Below are positions 34,726-46,465 of a stretch of DNA of 64,000 nt, in pieces. The translations under genes and the position numbers were made by a program. Under the pieces are notes generated by a model. The model saw nothing but the letters and a program-made list of their open reading frames with translations. It did no database searches and was not told where the DNA came from. The DNA is taken from assembly GCA_016584305.1 (NCBI GenBank), contig JACEEZ010003458.1:142501-206500 (forward strand), given 5' to 3'. Source of the DNA: Chionoecetes opilio. Taxonomy: Eukaryota > Arthropoda > Malacostraca > Decapoda > Majidae. Each line of letters begins with the position of its first letter. Position 1 is the stretch's first letter.

Positions 34726-35690
34726 GTTAGTACTGTCGTCTGAAATTCACACGCTCGTTATATTGCTTCACTTTGCTTTGTATATTGAAAATTTTCGACA
34801 TGTTTGTATGTATTGACCATGTTTACTCGATGGCAGTTATCTGTACTGCATGATCTTTAGCGACCTCTGTATCCAGATTTAAAATTCTAAGGTCACATGA
34901 CCTACCTGACTGTCCCATGTCTTTGGTCCCTTGTTCAGAAGTACCCTCATCATTCACATCACACCATCACCTAATTAGCCTCCTGCATTCTTTCCACAAG
35001 CCCAGACCACCTTAAAAACTGCCTCATCACAAGAAATAACCCTTAGATTACAGGGATCGTTTATATAAGCGGGCATCCTCATGCTGCGAACCTCACAGGC
35101 ATCATTTTTAAAATCATCCAACTCTGTGAGCCATGCATTTCAAATTTACGGCAAATTCTTGACTTGGAGTAATGGTAGAGGTATTTATTCATAGCTTCAT
35201 TATCGTTATGACGATAGAAATCTTAATTACACTCAACCCTCAGCAATAGCGCATTCACCTTTCACGTTTAACGGCTATCACGCCTACCTATATATCTGCA
35301 CAAACATGTCTATCGCGCTATGGGTGCCATGGCTGCAGCCAGGTCTTGGCCAGACCTAGCGAGGGCTTGCGTATTGGTTAGTTATGATATCAGGGGCTGT
35401 ATACACAAAACTTGTTACTGAACTTACCAGCTATTACATAAAAACATAAGAAAATAAGGAAGCTACAAAAGGCCATGAGACCTACACGAGGTAGTTCCTG
35501 TTAAGGCAAAGAAATTCCTGTTAACTCTAATATTTGACCCTTAAGTACTAAAGGCATTTTCCGCGGGGGAGCAAACAAAATTTTTGCTTGCAAGCGGTCA
35601 CTTTCACTTGCTGTACCCCCGCAGAAAATGCTCATCGTCGCTTGCTCCATGAGAAGGCTGAGATGTAAGCAAAACCAAGATCAAATTACT
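34726..35690 (+). other. Intron A1-B1, left part
   Basis: Non-coding. A minus-strand LINE tail fragment lies at 35437-35516 (ACATAAGAAAATAAGGAAGC...TAGTTCCTGT). The rest is unremarkable. Confidence 0.6.
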
Positions 35691-35699
35691 ATTTTGATC

Positions 35700-37740
35700 C
35701 TCGAAATATTTTCATATTGAGACGTATCCTATACCATCAACTCATGCCCTTTATATTTCTGCCCGTAATCATGCCAAATCTTTACTTCAGCTTACCAAAA
35801 ACTCTTTCATTCATAGAAAATGTCAAAATCTTTCTGAATCTAATTCCTCTCGTGACTTCTGGCATCTAGCTAATAACATCTCTAACAATTTTTCTTCTTC
35901 ATCTTTCCCTCCTATGCTTCACCCAGATGGCTCCACAGCTGTCTCATCTACTTCTAAAGCTGAACTCTTCGCTCAAACATTTGCTAAAAATTCCACTCTG
36001 GCTGATGAAGGGCTTGTTCCTCCTTCTCCTCCACCCTCTGACTTTATTATGCCTGTCATTAAGATCCTTCGGAATGATGTTTTCTTTGCCCTTTCTGGCC
36101 TAGATCCTCGGAAGGCTTAAGGTCCTGACGGAGTCCCTCCTATTGTTCTCAAAAACTGTGCTTCTGTGCTTGCACCTTGCCTGGTCAAACTTTTCCGTCT
36201 TTGTCTATCTACTTCCACCTTTCCTTCTTGCTGGAAGTTTGCTCACATCCAACCTGTTCCTAAGAAGGGTGACCGTTCTAATCCTTCAAACTACCGTCCT
36301 ATAGCTTTGACTTCCTGCCTTTCTAAAGTTTTTGAATCTATACTTAATAAGAAGATTCTTAAGCATCTATCTGCTCACAATCTTCTATCTGATCGTCAGT
36401 ACGGTTTCCGTAAAGGGCGATCTACTGGCGATCTTCTAGCTTTCCTAACTGAATCTTGGTCATCCTCCTTTAGGGGTTTCGGTGAAACTTTTGCTGTTGC
36501 CCTTGACATATCAAAAGCTTTTGATAGAGTCTGGCACAAATCTTTAATTTCCAAACTACCCTCATTCGGTTTCTATCCTTCTCTCTGTACCTTCATCTTA
36601 AGTTTCCTTTCAAACCGTTCTATTGCAGCTACTGTAGACAGACATTGTTCTTCTCCTAAATCTATCAATAGTGGTGTTCCCCAGGGTTCTGTCCTATCAC
36701 CCACTCTCTTTCTATTATTCATTAATGATCTTCTAAGTCTAACTCAAAGCCCTATCCACTCCTACGCTGATGATTCTACCCTGCATTTTTCAACGTCGTT
36801 TATTAGACGTCCAACTCAACAGGAACTAAGTGATTCACGGAGAGATGCCACCGAGCGCCTAACTTCTGATCTTTCTATTATTTCTGATTGGGGCAAAGCA
36901 AACCTTGTTTTGTTCAATGCCTCAAAAACCCAATTTCTTCACCTATCTACTCGACAAAACCTACCAGATAACTATCCCCTCTTCTTCAATGACGCTCAAC
37001 TGTCTCCTTCTTCTACAATGAACATTCTAGGACTATCCTTTACTAAAAATCTGAACTGGAAATCTCACATCTCATCTCTTGCTAAAACAGCTTCTAAGAA
37101 GTTAGGTGTGCTGTGGCATCTGCGTCCTTTTTTTTCTCCCTCCCAATTGCTTGCTCTCTACAGGGGCCTTATCCGCCCATGTATGGAGTATGTCTCACAT
37201 GTTTGGGGAGGATCCACTCATACAGCTCTCCTAAACAGGGTTGAGTCAAAAGCTTTTCGTCTCATCAACTCCTCTCCTCTGACTGACTGTCTTCAGTCTT
37301 TAAATCACTGCCGCAATGTTACTTCTCTTGCTCTCTTCTACCGTTATGTTCATGCTCACTGCTCTTCTGAACTTGCTAACTGCATGCCTCCCCCACTCCC
37401 GCGGCCTCGCTGCACAAGACTTTCTACTCATTCCCATCCCTATTCTGTCCATCTTCCTAATGCAAGAGTTAATCAGTATCTTTACTCTTTCATCCCTTTC
37501 ACTGGTAAACTCTGGAACTCTCTTCCTGTTTCTATTTTTCCACTTTCCTATGACTTAAATCTTTTCAAAAGAAGAGTAACAAGACACCTCCCGAACTAAA
37601 TTGGCCTACCCCTTTGTTTTTATTTTATTCTCTTACTGTCTTCTTTATAGGGACTGGCAACTAAGCGGGCTTTGTGATACCCATTTTTGTTGTGCCCTTG
37701 GCCAGTTCCCTGTGATGTAAAAAAAAAAAAAAAAAAAAAT
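35700..37740 (+). mobile_element. LINE copy in the A1-B1 intron, nearly intact reverse transcriptase
   Basis: One frame runs from ARNHAKSLLQLTKNSF (about 35755) to RRVTRHLPN (37599), broken by a single stop in KA*GPDG at 36118-36120. Motifs seen are SNYRPIALTSCLSKVFE, YGFRKGRSTGDLL, ALDISKAFDRVWHKSL, SGVPQGSVLSPTLFLLFIND and the catalytic SYADDSTL. The 3' end TTGGCCAGTTCCCTGTGATG is followed by a 22-A tail (37719-37740). 5'-truncated, endonuclease missing. Same family as 20337-23890, with only scattered differences, so both are fairly young. Confidence 0.93.
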
Positions 37741-37906
37741 CATAATCAATAAAGCTAAAATTATACCTCCCAAGCATGAATACTAGATGAGGCCAGTCAC
37801 TGCATGTTCCAATCCCCTTGCACATTACTACTTTCCTATCACACTCTTACATTACTCCTTATCTCACTTTCAGTCCTCTGCTTCACTTCTCTCTCACTCC
37901 CTACAG

Positions 37907-40655
37907 GTTGCCTGCCCACATGCCCTCCTACCACCATGACAAGTCCAGGAAAGACAGAGTGAAGGAAGCTCTGAAAACCCTGCGCTCTGTCCATGAGAAG
38001 GAGTGTGAGATGTACCGCCTCAACCCCACCATCCATCCAGACATCGGCTCGGAATATCGACGTTTTTGGGATAGGAAGACCGAGAGCATCCTAGCCCTGG
38101 GAGGGGACCCAGCACAGTACACTGCAGGCAGCGATTGGCACATGTTTTGGGTGAAGCGCTTGGAGGAGATATTCCTTGAGTCATGGAGGATCAAGAAGAA
38201 TCAGTGTCTTCAGCTGCTGGATGCCCGCTGTAAGTCACCCACTCCCGAGCCGTCTGTCAGGGTCCCCCGCTCCCACTCCCCTTCCTCCTACTCTTCCTTG
38301 AGTTACAGCAGTGATGAGAAGAGGAAAAAATGCAAGAAGAATAAAAGGAAAATGAAGAAAAGGAGGAAAAGCAGGGTGATGCAGGTCAGCAAGAGGAAGA
38401 GGAAAAAGCATGCTACAAAAACGTCATCCCATAAAACCCACAAAAGAAGACGGCGAGCTGAGAGGAGCCCAGACATCAGCGAAGGCACTGAAGAGGACGA
38501 GGAAGAGGAAGTGAAGGAGGATGAGGAGCAGGAACAAGAGGAAGAGGTCGTGGAAGTGATGGACTACTCTACAAGAAAGGTACCAGATATGTCAAGGAAA
38601 ACTAAGAAAGAGGAATACAATAAGAAGATTTTGGAGACACAGCCAGCCATCCCTCTTGAAGCGGCACAACCCAGCAAGGAAGGAACGAGCCAAAACACTG
38701 TGAAAAGCTGCAGGGAGAAGATAAAGAGGCTCCCACCCAGTCAACCACAAATGGCGAGAGGGAGCCAGCCGACGTTGGGTGAGCAGATCAGAAAGTTTCG
38801 CCTTCCCAGTCCACCAAATCCGGCAGCCATTCATAGTGGCTCTCAGCACCATACCTACAACCATAACAGCCTAGACCATATTTCCATGGATAAGCTTTTC
38901 TCCAATGTAACCAACATGTCAGCAGAAGAAGCTAGGATGGAGCAGTTAGGGCAACATAGAGTCAAGCCACACAACATTGTACAGAGTCTGATGCTCCAGC
39001 TGTTCGGCAAAAAGTATGACACTGTGAGAAACAGCGGTCTAGATACAGCAGTCACTGAAGCCCGAGATAGGCAGGAGTGTTCAGACTCAAAGCTGAAAGA
39101 AGTAAACTTGAAGAATGCCTCATATGCCAGCAGCCAGGAGAGCCAGGCATGCCGAGGAACCCTCAAATTAGATGCTGTACAGCCAGCAAGCAAACTGGCC
39201 TACAATGCATCTTCCAGTCAAATCAGGGAACCTCACAGCCACTGCAACCTGAATCACACAGAAGCTAAATTACAGGGGACCAACAGTGCCCAGGACAACG
39301 CAGAAGGTATCACACAAATCTACAAGACCTTTGCAGTTAGCAGAGCCGAAAGCACCAAGCATGGCCACGAGGACAACAAGACCTTAGCATTTAGCAGAGC
39401 CGAAAGCACCAAGCATGATCATGAGGACCAGACCTTTGCAGTTAGCAGAGCCGAAAGCACCAAGCATGGCCACGAGGACGAGGTGTCATCCACCACTACT
39501 TCAAATGAGAACACCAAGACAGATGTGGTGAATTTGTTGCAGGTCCTGATGCACTTAGGGGACAAGCTTGCTCCTCTTCTTAACCCCCTAAAGCTGGTTT
39601 TCATGCAAGCAAAGGAGCTGCGATCAAGTGGCACTGACCCAGTAACCATCATGAATGACAGTGATAATAAGTTGTTGCTACAAATGATACAGGAAAAGCT
39701 GCAGAGCTTTCTGAAGGACAGCAAGCTAAGTATTATCAAGAAGGCCATAGTGCAGGAAGCAGAGCAGCGCCTATCAGTGCTGCTAAAACACAAGGAGCCT
39801 CACAAGCTTCTGGGTGGCCGTAGCTTGACCCAGGTGGCACGCCACTGCCTACACATGGATGCCACCACCACGTTGACTTACATCTGTGAAGTGCTTCAGT
39901 GCCAAGGTCACACACATGTACCTCAGGAAGAGCTGGTGAATCTGTACAAATCTGTCAAGGCAGAGCAGGTCATCTTAGGGAGAAACTGCCATGACAGCAG
40001 GGAATGCACTGCCTCGACCAGCACCACCACCGCCACCACCACCACACTCACAGACAATACAGAACTCTCTTGCTTACAGCTTTTGGGACACAATGTGGAT
40101 CCTCCCCATAGAACCCATAGGTTCAAAGTTGCCTTTGTAGGGCATGAGCAGCTGCCAGAAGGCTATGTACTAGAGGGCTGCCAGATAAGGATGTACAGAG
40201 CACCTGGAGGTTTAGCCAAAAATTTCTCCAATGATCGAAGGATGAACACAGTACTTCAATGGCCTCATGATTTGACAATTTTATTTTTAGGTAGTAATGA
40301 TATCTATGAAAATTGTGAAGCAATATATATCGCAGATAAGATTACACAAATAGCAAATATGATAAAAGTGACATGCAGCTCAAAAATTGCAATCACACTA
40401 ATTGAACCTCAGAGAATCCGTGACGGCAACGGGGCCTCCCAGGAGCTCTACGATACAGTCTGCAATTTTGTAAATAGAAAATTGCAGAGTGAAATGCAAG
40501 AACAAATTTTCATAGACTTCACAGCTGAACAGAATGCTGCCGACTTGCAAAAGAGTGTGATACATCGGAATAATGAATTTAAAAACATTATTCTGAAGTT
40601 CAAACGTATTCATGAAGTGATCCGGAGTGTGATTGGACCTGGAGGCAAACCGTGA
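37907..40655 (+). CDS. Exon B1: conserved FW-motif domain plus C-terminal SGNH-like domain
   Basis: Follows acceptor CTCTCACTCCCTACAG. The leading G completes the Arg codon from A1, so A1+B1 is one protein of about 1,984 residues. B1 opens with HMPSYHHDKSRKDR and a block with two related FW motifs, YRRFWDRKTESILALGG and WHMFWVKRLEEIFLES. It continues with a Lys/Arg-rich stretch, an acidic run, three copies of SRAESTKH.HED (about 39341-39480), and a helical region. The last about 180 residues (from 40108) again look SGNH-like: VAFVGHEQLP (block I without Ser), a PGG turn and LFLGSNDIYENC (block III with GSND kept). Stop TGA. Function unknown; nuclear localisation is inferred from the SR and basic tracts. 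Confidence 0.8.
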
Positions 40656-42099
40656 ACTTTATGAATACTGACAGAATTAGTTATAGCAATTTCACAAACT
40701 CAGAACAAGTGCAGTGGTTTGTGCATCTTGATGGCAGGTCACATTGACAAAGAGTCTGTACATCCATGTCTGCAGCAGAGTGAGGCAGCCACAGCGTAGG
40801 GCAGTACACGGATCACACAACGCACCAGAATCAGTCTTCCGCAGACGCCCAGCCACCCTCAAGGTGTTGCAGTGGGCGGTGGTGATAGTGGAGTGTCTCA
40901 AGCAATGAACTACGTAAGGGGCCTCCCATTCCCCTAGACTACCTCCTGGCATTGGGTCCTGCACTATCACACCCCCTTGTTGCACCTTGAAGGTTTTGTG
41001 CCAGCATCCCAGTGTCCAGTTCTTCAATATCCCGCAATGGTATCTGCTGCGAGGCTGGATGCAACTTAAAGGTGTTCAAGATAATAATCCAAAAGCCATC
41101 AGTATCACTAAGGAAGTACTAACTACAGAAGAGTTTCTCGTGTGCAATCGTTACCCAAGGGAGAACAACTCAATGAAGAGTACAAGTGAGTGATGGACCA
41201 CGGTGAGGCTGAAAAAGATCTTCCTTAATGCATTTAGGGAATGAAAGAAACAATTGAGAGTTGATCTTGGGAAGGATTAGAAGTGGAAAGGGGAATCGTG
41301 TGACGGAGAATCACATAATTTAAGATGATTAGGAGCTGCAATTTTTTTTTGGATTGTTAATTAATTGAATGATGAACAAAAAATATTATAATGGGTCAGG
41401 ACTCAACACCTGAAAAGTCACAAATTAGAATCGGGAAGTTCTCAATCCCAACCAGAAATTATAGGAAATTGTAATCATGATTATTACAATGCATGTCAGT
41501 TTTAGTTAATTCAGTATTGGAAAATGGTCATGTATTTGTATTACATGTGCACACGGTACAAGAAAATATAATTTCACTCCTGTATATTTGATAAAAGAGG
41601 AAATATAGTATTATGCATTAGGATAAGATTTATAAGTGATTAAAATATTTTCTTGCCATATTTTGAAAGAGGATCCAAAGTCCAAATATTGGGATTTACG
41701 TATATGTAAGTCTGAAGGAAATGAGCCATTTATGTTTTATTTTTTCTGCTGGAAGTCTAAGATACAACCAAAAGCAACCACATGTACAAGTCTCAAGTCT
41801 AACCCATCACAGCCACCCATGTCCAGTCCTTGCAGGTTACTGAAGGTGCCTGTTCTGTAGTACATTTCACTGGGCTTCCCAATGTTAGTTCTCTGCACTT
41901 CTAGGCTTCTTGAATTGCACAGATGTATCAGATATAGATTCAGCTATATTTTATACTTTATTAAAATGTTAAATGTTATTCTATAAAGGAAATCTATTTG
42001 TTGGAAAAAGCTCGCTACAAGAAACTGCATTAAAAGTAGTTGTGGTTTTCAAGTGTTTTATTTTTTTATGCAGGGTTTATGATCTAAGCAAATCATAAG
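40656..42099. other. 3' UTR/flank of locus 1
   Basis: No further coding seen. No canonical AATAAA stands out; ATTAAA variants occur near 41960 and 42030. Confidence 0.4.
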
Positions 42100-42580
42100 A
42101 ACATAAGAAAACATAAGAAAATAAGGAAGCTACAAGAGGCCGCGAGGCCTACACGTGGTAGTTCCTGTCACCTAACACTACCTACATCCACCTTTCATCC
42201 CCATCCATGAACCTATCCAGCTCCCCTTTAAAGCTCCCTAATGACTCCGCACTAACTACCTGTCTACTGAGACCATTCCACTCATTCACCACCCTATTTG
42301 TGAACCAGTTTTTCCCTATTTCCTTTCTAAATCTACGCTTTTCCAGCTTGAATCCGTTACTTCTTGTTCTACCCTGGTTAAAAGCCGTAAGAACTTTTCC
42401 TACCTCTCCTTTATTAAATCCCTTTATCCACTTAAAAACTTCTATCAGATCACCCCTTACTCTGCGTCTCTCGAGTGAGTGTAATTTTAATAACTTCAAT
42501 CTCCTCTCATAACTAAAGTTACGCATCCCTTGTATCATTTTGGTCATCCTTCCAATAATCAAAACCAGTAATCAATATTT
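42100..42580 (-). mobile_element. LINE 3' part (TTATGTTC family): reverse transcriptase C-terminus and tail
   Basis: The minus-strand frame 42562-42182 reads YERRLKLLKLHSLERRRVRG, then GFKLEKRRFRKEIGKNWFT and VVNEWNGLS..VVSAES, ending FKGELDRFMDGDERWM. This is the typical end of CR1/L2-like reverse transcriptases. The tail TGTAGGCCTCGCGGCCTCTT...CTTATGTTTTCTTATGTTC follows. It provides the identity for the tail-only fragments elsewhere in the window. Confidence 0.88.
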
Positions 42581-43007
42581 GTTTGGAACTGTAGGTGAGA
42601 CATGACAACAGACATGAGTAATAAGAAGAAAAAAACTATAACTCACTCGCTACTATTTTTTTATAGCTGAGTGAGGGAATTCAAGAGGCTGGAATATGGC
42701 ACTTGTAGAGAAGCAAGAGAGAGTGAAAACTCGACAGGCAAGACTACAGAGAGATCAGAGGTACGTTTAGTAAATATAGATTGTGATAGGGAGGGAGATA
42801 AGGCAATTAAGTAGTAGTGACAGCCGAAAATAAGGCCCAGAAAACTTACTTAACCAGTGATTTCTGGCTGATGCATGGTTTGGCAGTGCGTTTGTTTCAT
42901 CTTTCCTTACTCGCCCCCCTGACCCATTTCCCAATTTATGATCTTCCCCCAACAAATACACATCCTTCCTCTGATCTAACCCTACTGCTATAACGTTCCG
43001 TTCCTTT
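42581..43007. other. Non-coding spacer
   Basis: Nothing recognised apart from the run-in to the next repeat. Confidence 0.45.
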
Positions 43008-43134
43008 CCCCTTCCCTCACCGTTTCACTCTTTCTCTGTGACCCCTCCCCTTCATTATGCTTTGCCATAGTGCCATATGACCTCCTATGTCTGGCACATT
43101 TTCCCCCTTTTAGCATTAAATCAATCAATCAATC
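43008..43134 (+). repeat. Dispersed (ATCA)-tailed repeat, copy 3
   Basis: TTTCCCCTTCCCTCACCGTT through CATAGTGCCATATGACCTCC to TTAGCATTAAATCAATCAAT. Nearly identical to 7858-7995. Confidence 0.88.
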
Positions 43135-43302
43135 GCGACGAGCTTATTATTCTTTGGAAAAGTTGTGCTTCTAGATACTGAATGTGAGTACTATAGGTTG
43201 ATGTAGACTCATGACTTCACTGTTACAGACTTATGTACATTATTCTTGCAGTGCAGCTGTACCTAAATCATGGTAGCTAGGTAGCGGGTGTTCTTGGTGC
43301 AA

Positions 43303-43418
43303 GGTCCCCCTTCCTTCACCCTTTCTCTCTAACCCCTCCCTTTTTATGCTTTGCCATAGTGCCATATGACCTGATGGCTGGCACATTTCCCCTTCTTTTG
43401 GCATTAAATCAATCAATC
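43303..43418 (+). repeat. Dispersed (ATCA)-tailed repeat, copy 4
   Basis: Shorter, diverged copy: TTTGCCATAGTGCCATATGA, GGCTGGCACATTTCCC and the AAATCAATCAATC tail. Confidence 0.85.
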
Positions 43419-43512
43419 TTGGTGCAAGGTGGTGGACAGGAACACCCTATAGGAAATGCGGGAACTTTTTTTTATTCATTGGAGCCTATAGGTTCACAGT
43501 CAAAGTTTCTGG

Positions 43513-43690
43513 AATGAGAAAATAAGGAAGCTACAAGAAGATGGCAGGCCTACACGTAATAATAGTTCCTGTAATACACATGCTGCTCCTACATCCACCT
43601 TTGATCCCTATCCATACTGTAAATGTATCAAGCCTCTTCTCAGCTCCCTATCGACTGTACTCCATGAACTCAGTATTTTGTGGGCTTAGC
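43513..43690 (-). mobile_element. LINE 3' fragment (TTATGTTC family)
   Basis: AAAATAAGGAAGCTACAAGA, GGCCTACACGTA and CTACATCCACCTTTGATCCC match the tail and C-terminal coding of 42100-42260 in minus orientation. Diverged. Confidence 0.75.
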
Positions 43691-43765
43691 CTTCCCTGTG
43701 AATTTCTCCTCCCCACGGTCCCGCCCACCCCTCACTCTCCCCCAAAAATGTACACGGGTCTCCGT

Positions 43766-43983
43766 TCTTTCCCCTTCCCTCATCGTTTCACTATTATTCT
43801 TTAACTCTTCTCCTTTATATGCTTTGCCATAGTGCCATATGACCTCTGACGTCTGGCACATTCACCTTTTTAGGCATTAAATCAATCAATCAATCCTACG
43901 TAGGTTTGAGGAGGAGTAATCGTTTCACTATTATTCTTTAACTCCTCTCCTTTATATGCTTTGCCATAGTGCCATATGATCCC
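43766..43983 (+). repeat. Dispersed (ATCA)-tailed repeat, copies 5 and 6 in tandem
   Basis: A copy at 43766-43895 ends in TAAATCAATCAATCAATC. A second starts again at 43919 (ATCGTTTCACTATTATTCTT) and stops after GCCATATGATCCCC. The two share changes not found in the other copies, so they came from a local duplication. Confidence 0.85.
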
Positions 43984-44250
43984 CATTAAAAAAAAAAAAA
44001 AATACACGGGTAGACAGCGATAAGACATGCATGACGGAGTGGTTCCCCAAAGGCCCAGCTCTTGCAGGGGGGCAGGCACTGAACTGAAGAAAAATGTCTC
44101 CCTTAAAAAAAGGAAAGTGGGCGTGAGGTTAGGGAGCCTGGCAACATGATATATGCGACCTTGCTGCCGTGTACACTAAACACTGCCCGCAGTCGCCATT
44201 TGCAAGATTCTTTTCGTGATTAAATGTCAAATTGTGTGTTTAATCTTTAG

Positions 44251-44293
44251 TGCAGAAGGTGGTGCCCCGGCCACGCCAGGATACGGTGAGGAG
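44251..44293 (+). other. Candidate 5' UTR exon of locus 2
   Basis: TTTAATCTTTAG precedes TGCAGAAGGTGGTGCCCCGG and CCACGCCAGGATACGGTGAG, ending GAG|GTGAGTG. It resembles the block at 20040-20092 upstream of locus 1. A third, weaker match with the end word GGTGGTGAGGAG|GTCAGTG lies at 46000-46034. No coding capacity is claimed. Confidence 0.35.
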
Positions 44294-44299
44294 GTGAGT

Positions 44300-45140
44300 G
44301 AAGGGTGTCGCCACGTACATGTTAAGGATAAGGTGATGAGGAACGCAGGTAATTGTACCCTTACGAAACCCGGGTGTGTTCTTACTTAATTGATCTTACC
44401 ATGTAGCTTTACAGGGTTGTGTCAAGCTCGTTGTATCACGTCTTTTGATACTTAATTATCATATATGTCTTGAAAACTATGTGTCATCAGCTCGCACGAC
44501 TTTCCGGCAACATGTGAGCCAGGCCCATTGGTTGTCCTGTCTGGAAAATGTAATTTCCCATCACTTCTTGGTTGTACTGTGGGACTCTCGTCTACCGAAA
44601 TTCTCGTCCAGACACCAACCGAGAACTCTCGTCGACGGTGGCGCACTAACATGGACATTTTCGACGACAGTTCCACGTTTAATAGTTGTAAAAGAATAAT
44701 AAAGAGTATTTCATTATTGGACACCACATTTTTGGGACAACATTATTATTTTTATTAAGTTTTGATGTGTTTAGAATCAATTTAGCTCTTGTTTTTGACG
44801 GATATGAATATCTTTTATTATACCGCCCCATCCTCCCGCCAAGTTTATAAAATATATAATTTCTGCCAGTAGTGGTTAGGTTAAGTTACCGACAGGTTAG
44901 GTTACGGTCAGGTCAGGTCAGATTAGGTAAAGTTGGAACACTCGCCGACGGCGGCGAGAAATCTGGTAGACCAGAGCACCATAAACCCAATTCTTTATTC
45001 TATTGTTCTGCAGAAATTATTTGAAGAGATGCCACCAAGAGTATGCAGTGTAAGAACTGAATACGACGTCCTGCTGAAGGTGGGGGTACTACATAGTACC
45101 CCCAGCCTGTCACTCCTCCCTCACTCGCTAGCTATGAAAT
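44300..45140. other. Non-coding or unassigned
   Basis: Frames on both strands around 44445-44758 have no recognisable content. GGTTAGGTTA-type words lie near 44875-44930. Confidence 0.4.
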
Positions 45141-45144
45141 GTGA

Positions 45145-45318
45145 AAAAAAATTTGAGTGCCAAAAAGTTTTGAGGGGCAAAAAAATGAAGTGCCAAATTT
45201 TTTCGAGTGCCAAAATTTTTGAGTGCCAATCATTTCTCGAGTGCCAAAAAAAATTGGGTGCTAAAAAAAATTAAGTGCCAATTTTTTTTGGAGTGCCATA
45301 CATGTTTGAGTACCAAAA
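45145..45318. repeat. GAGTGCCAAAAATTTTT tandem words, second array
   Basis: Nine or so imperfect units built on (G)AGTGCCAAAA with T-run spacers, matching the array at 3975-4078. Confidence 0.78.
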
Positions 45319-45561
45319 ATGTAACTTTTGTTTTCTTTTGTATAACTACAGTATGTGTACTAACATACATGGAATAGCTATACGTTACTTCATCCTGTGT
45401 TGCTTTATCTATGTAGTATGCTGTGTAAAAATACTTAAAAGAATGGTATATCTGTTCATAAATCATTTTTTCCCTCTCTTCCCTTTGCTGGCAGCACTCT
45501 GGTAAAGATAAGAAAAAAGTTTGCAGGAAGAAATATGTTACTTTTCTGGGGGTTTTCATAA

Positions 45562-45817
45562 TACACCTTTTCACTCTCAAATTAGAACAACAGAACTTCA
45601 AAATGAAACAAATTAATTTCAAAATATAATAGATTAATTTTTTCTTTTAATTTGAAATTCAATTATTTTTATATGAAGTTCAGTTATTTTAATTTGAAGC
45701 TCAGTTATTTTTATTTAAACTTCAGTTGTTTTAATTTAAACTTAAGTTGTTTTAATTTGAGATTCACTTGTTTTAATTTGAAGTTCAGTTGTTTAAGTAT
45801 GAGTGTGAAAAGGTGTA
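45562..45817. repeat. Inverted-repeat element with 22-24 bp tandem units
   Basis: Ends TACACCTTTTCAC and GTGTGAAAAGGTGTA are inverted. Inside, TTCAGTT.TTTTAATTTGAAG-like units repeat about seven times (45640-45800). Their reverse complement appears once near the left end (45585-45605). Confidence 0.8.
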
Positions 45818-45874
45818 GTTCTAGGTAGTACCTATTCCATTCCTACTATTATTACTACTGTTTTTGCTTGTACT

Positions 45875-45957
45875 ACTACTACTACTACTACTACCACTGC
45901 AATTTCTACTTATATTACTACTACTACTACTACTATTACGGCTATACTACGTACTTA
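45875..45957. repeat. (TAC)n microsatellite
   Basis: Two TAC runs separated by a short non-repeat segment. Confidence 0.92.
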
Positions 45958-45999
45958 AAAAAAGACCTTCTATTACATATTTTATTTGTTAGTGGCGGT

Positions 46000-46245
46000 G
46001 GCTGAGTGGCCAGTGCCTGAAGGTGGTGAGGAGGTCAGTGTTCGGAGTTTGAATTGAGCCTGGAGCAAACTGCTACTGCAATGGTCCAGTTGCCCAAGAA
46101 CGTGCTGCCCATCCATCCCACCTTTGACAGCGAGTGCGTCGGAGGACACTGGGGGCGAGGGCGCATCATGAGCCTCGTATTACAACAGCGCAACATCACT
46201 ACAAGACTCCTGACTCAAGACCCAAACATCAGGAGCCTCATCTGA
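46000..46245 (+). other. Unassigned open frame, possible exon
   Basis: A plus-strand frame of 63 codons (46054-46245) includes MVQLPKNVLPIHPTFDSECV and LTQDPNIRSLI. Its composition is more coding-like than the surroundings, and the segment is flanked by a GTGAGGAG|GTCAGT word. I cannot link it to a family or to a neighbouring exon. Confidence 0.25.
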
Positions 46246-46465
46246 AAAATCCTTCTAGCACTATAGATATAAACATTGAAAGATAAGAACTAGTATTTAT
46301 TATTTTTTTCTGTAGTCTGTGCTGAGTTTGTCATGTGTGTGAGTGTGCTGTTTCTGCTATGGAGTCGGAACTCGAAAGATGTTGAACATTTCTTTGATTA
46401 TTGTAAATATGTAAAATTGTTGTGCCCTGTTCCACCGCCAAGTTTCTGATCTATACGTCAAAGTA

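Noticed and set aside
44445..44758. Overlapping frames on both strands
   Set aside because: No recognisable motif and no splice context; reported only as unassigned DNA.
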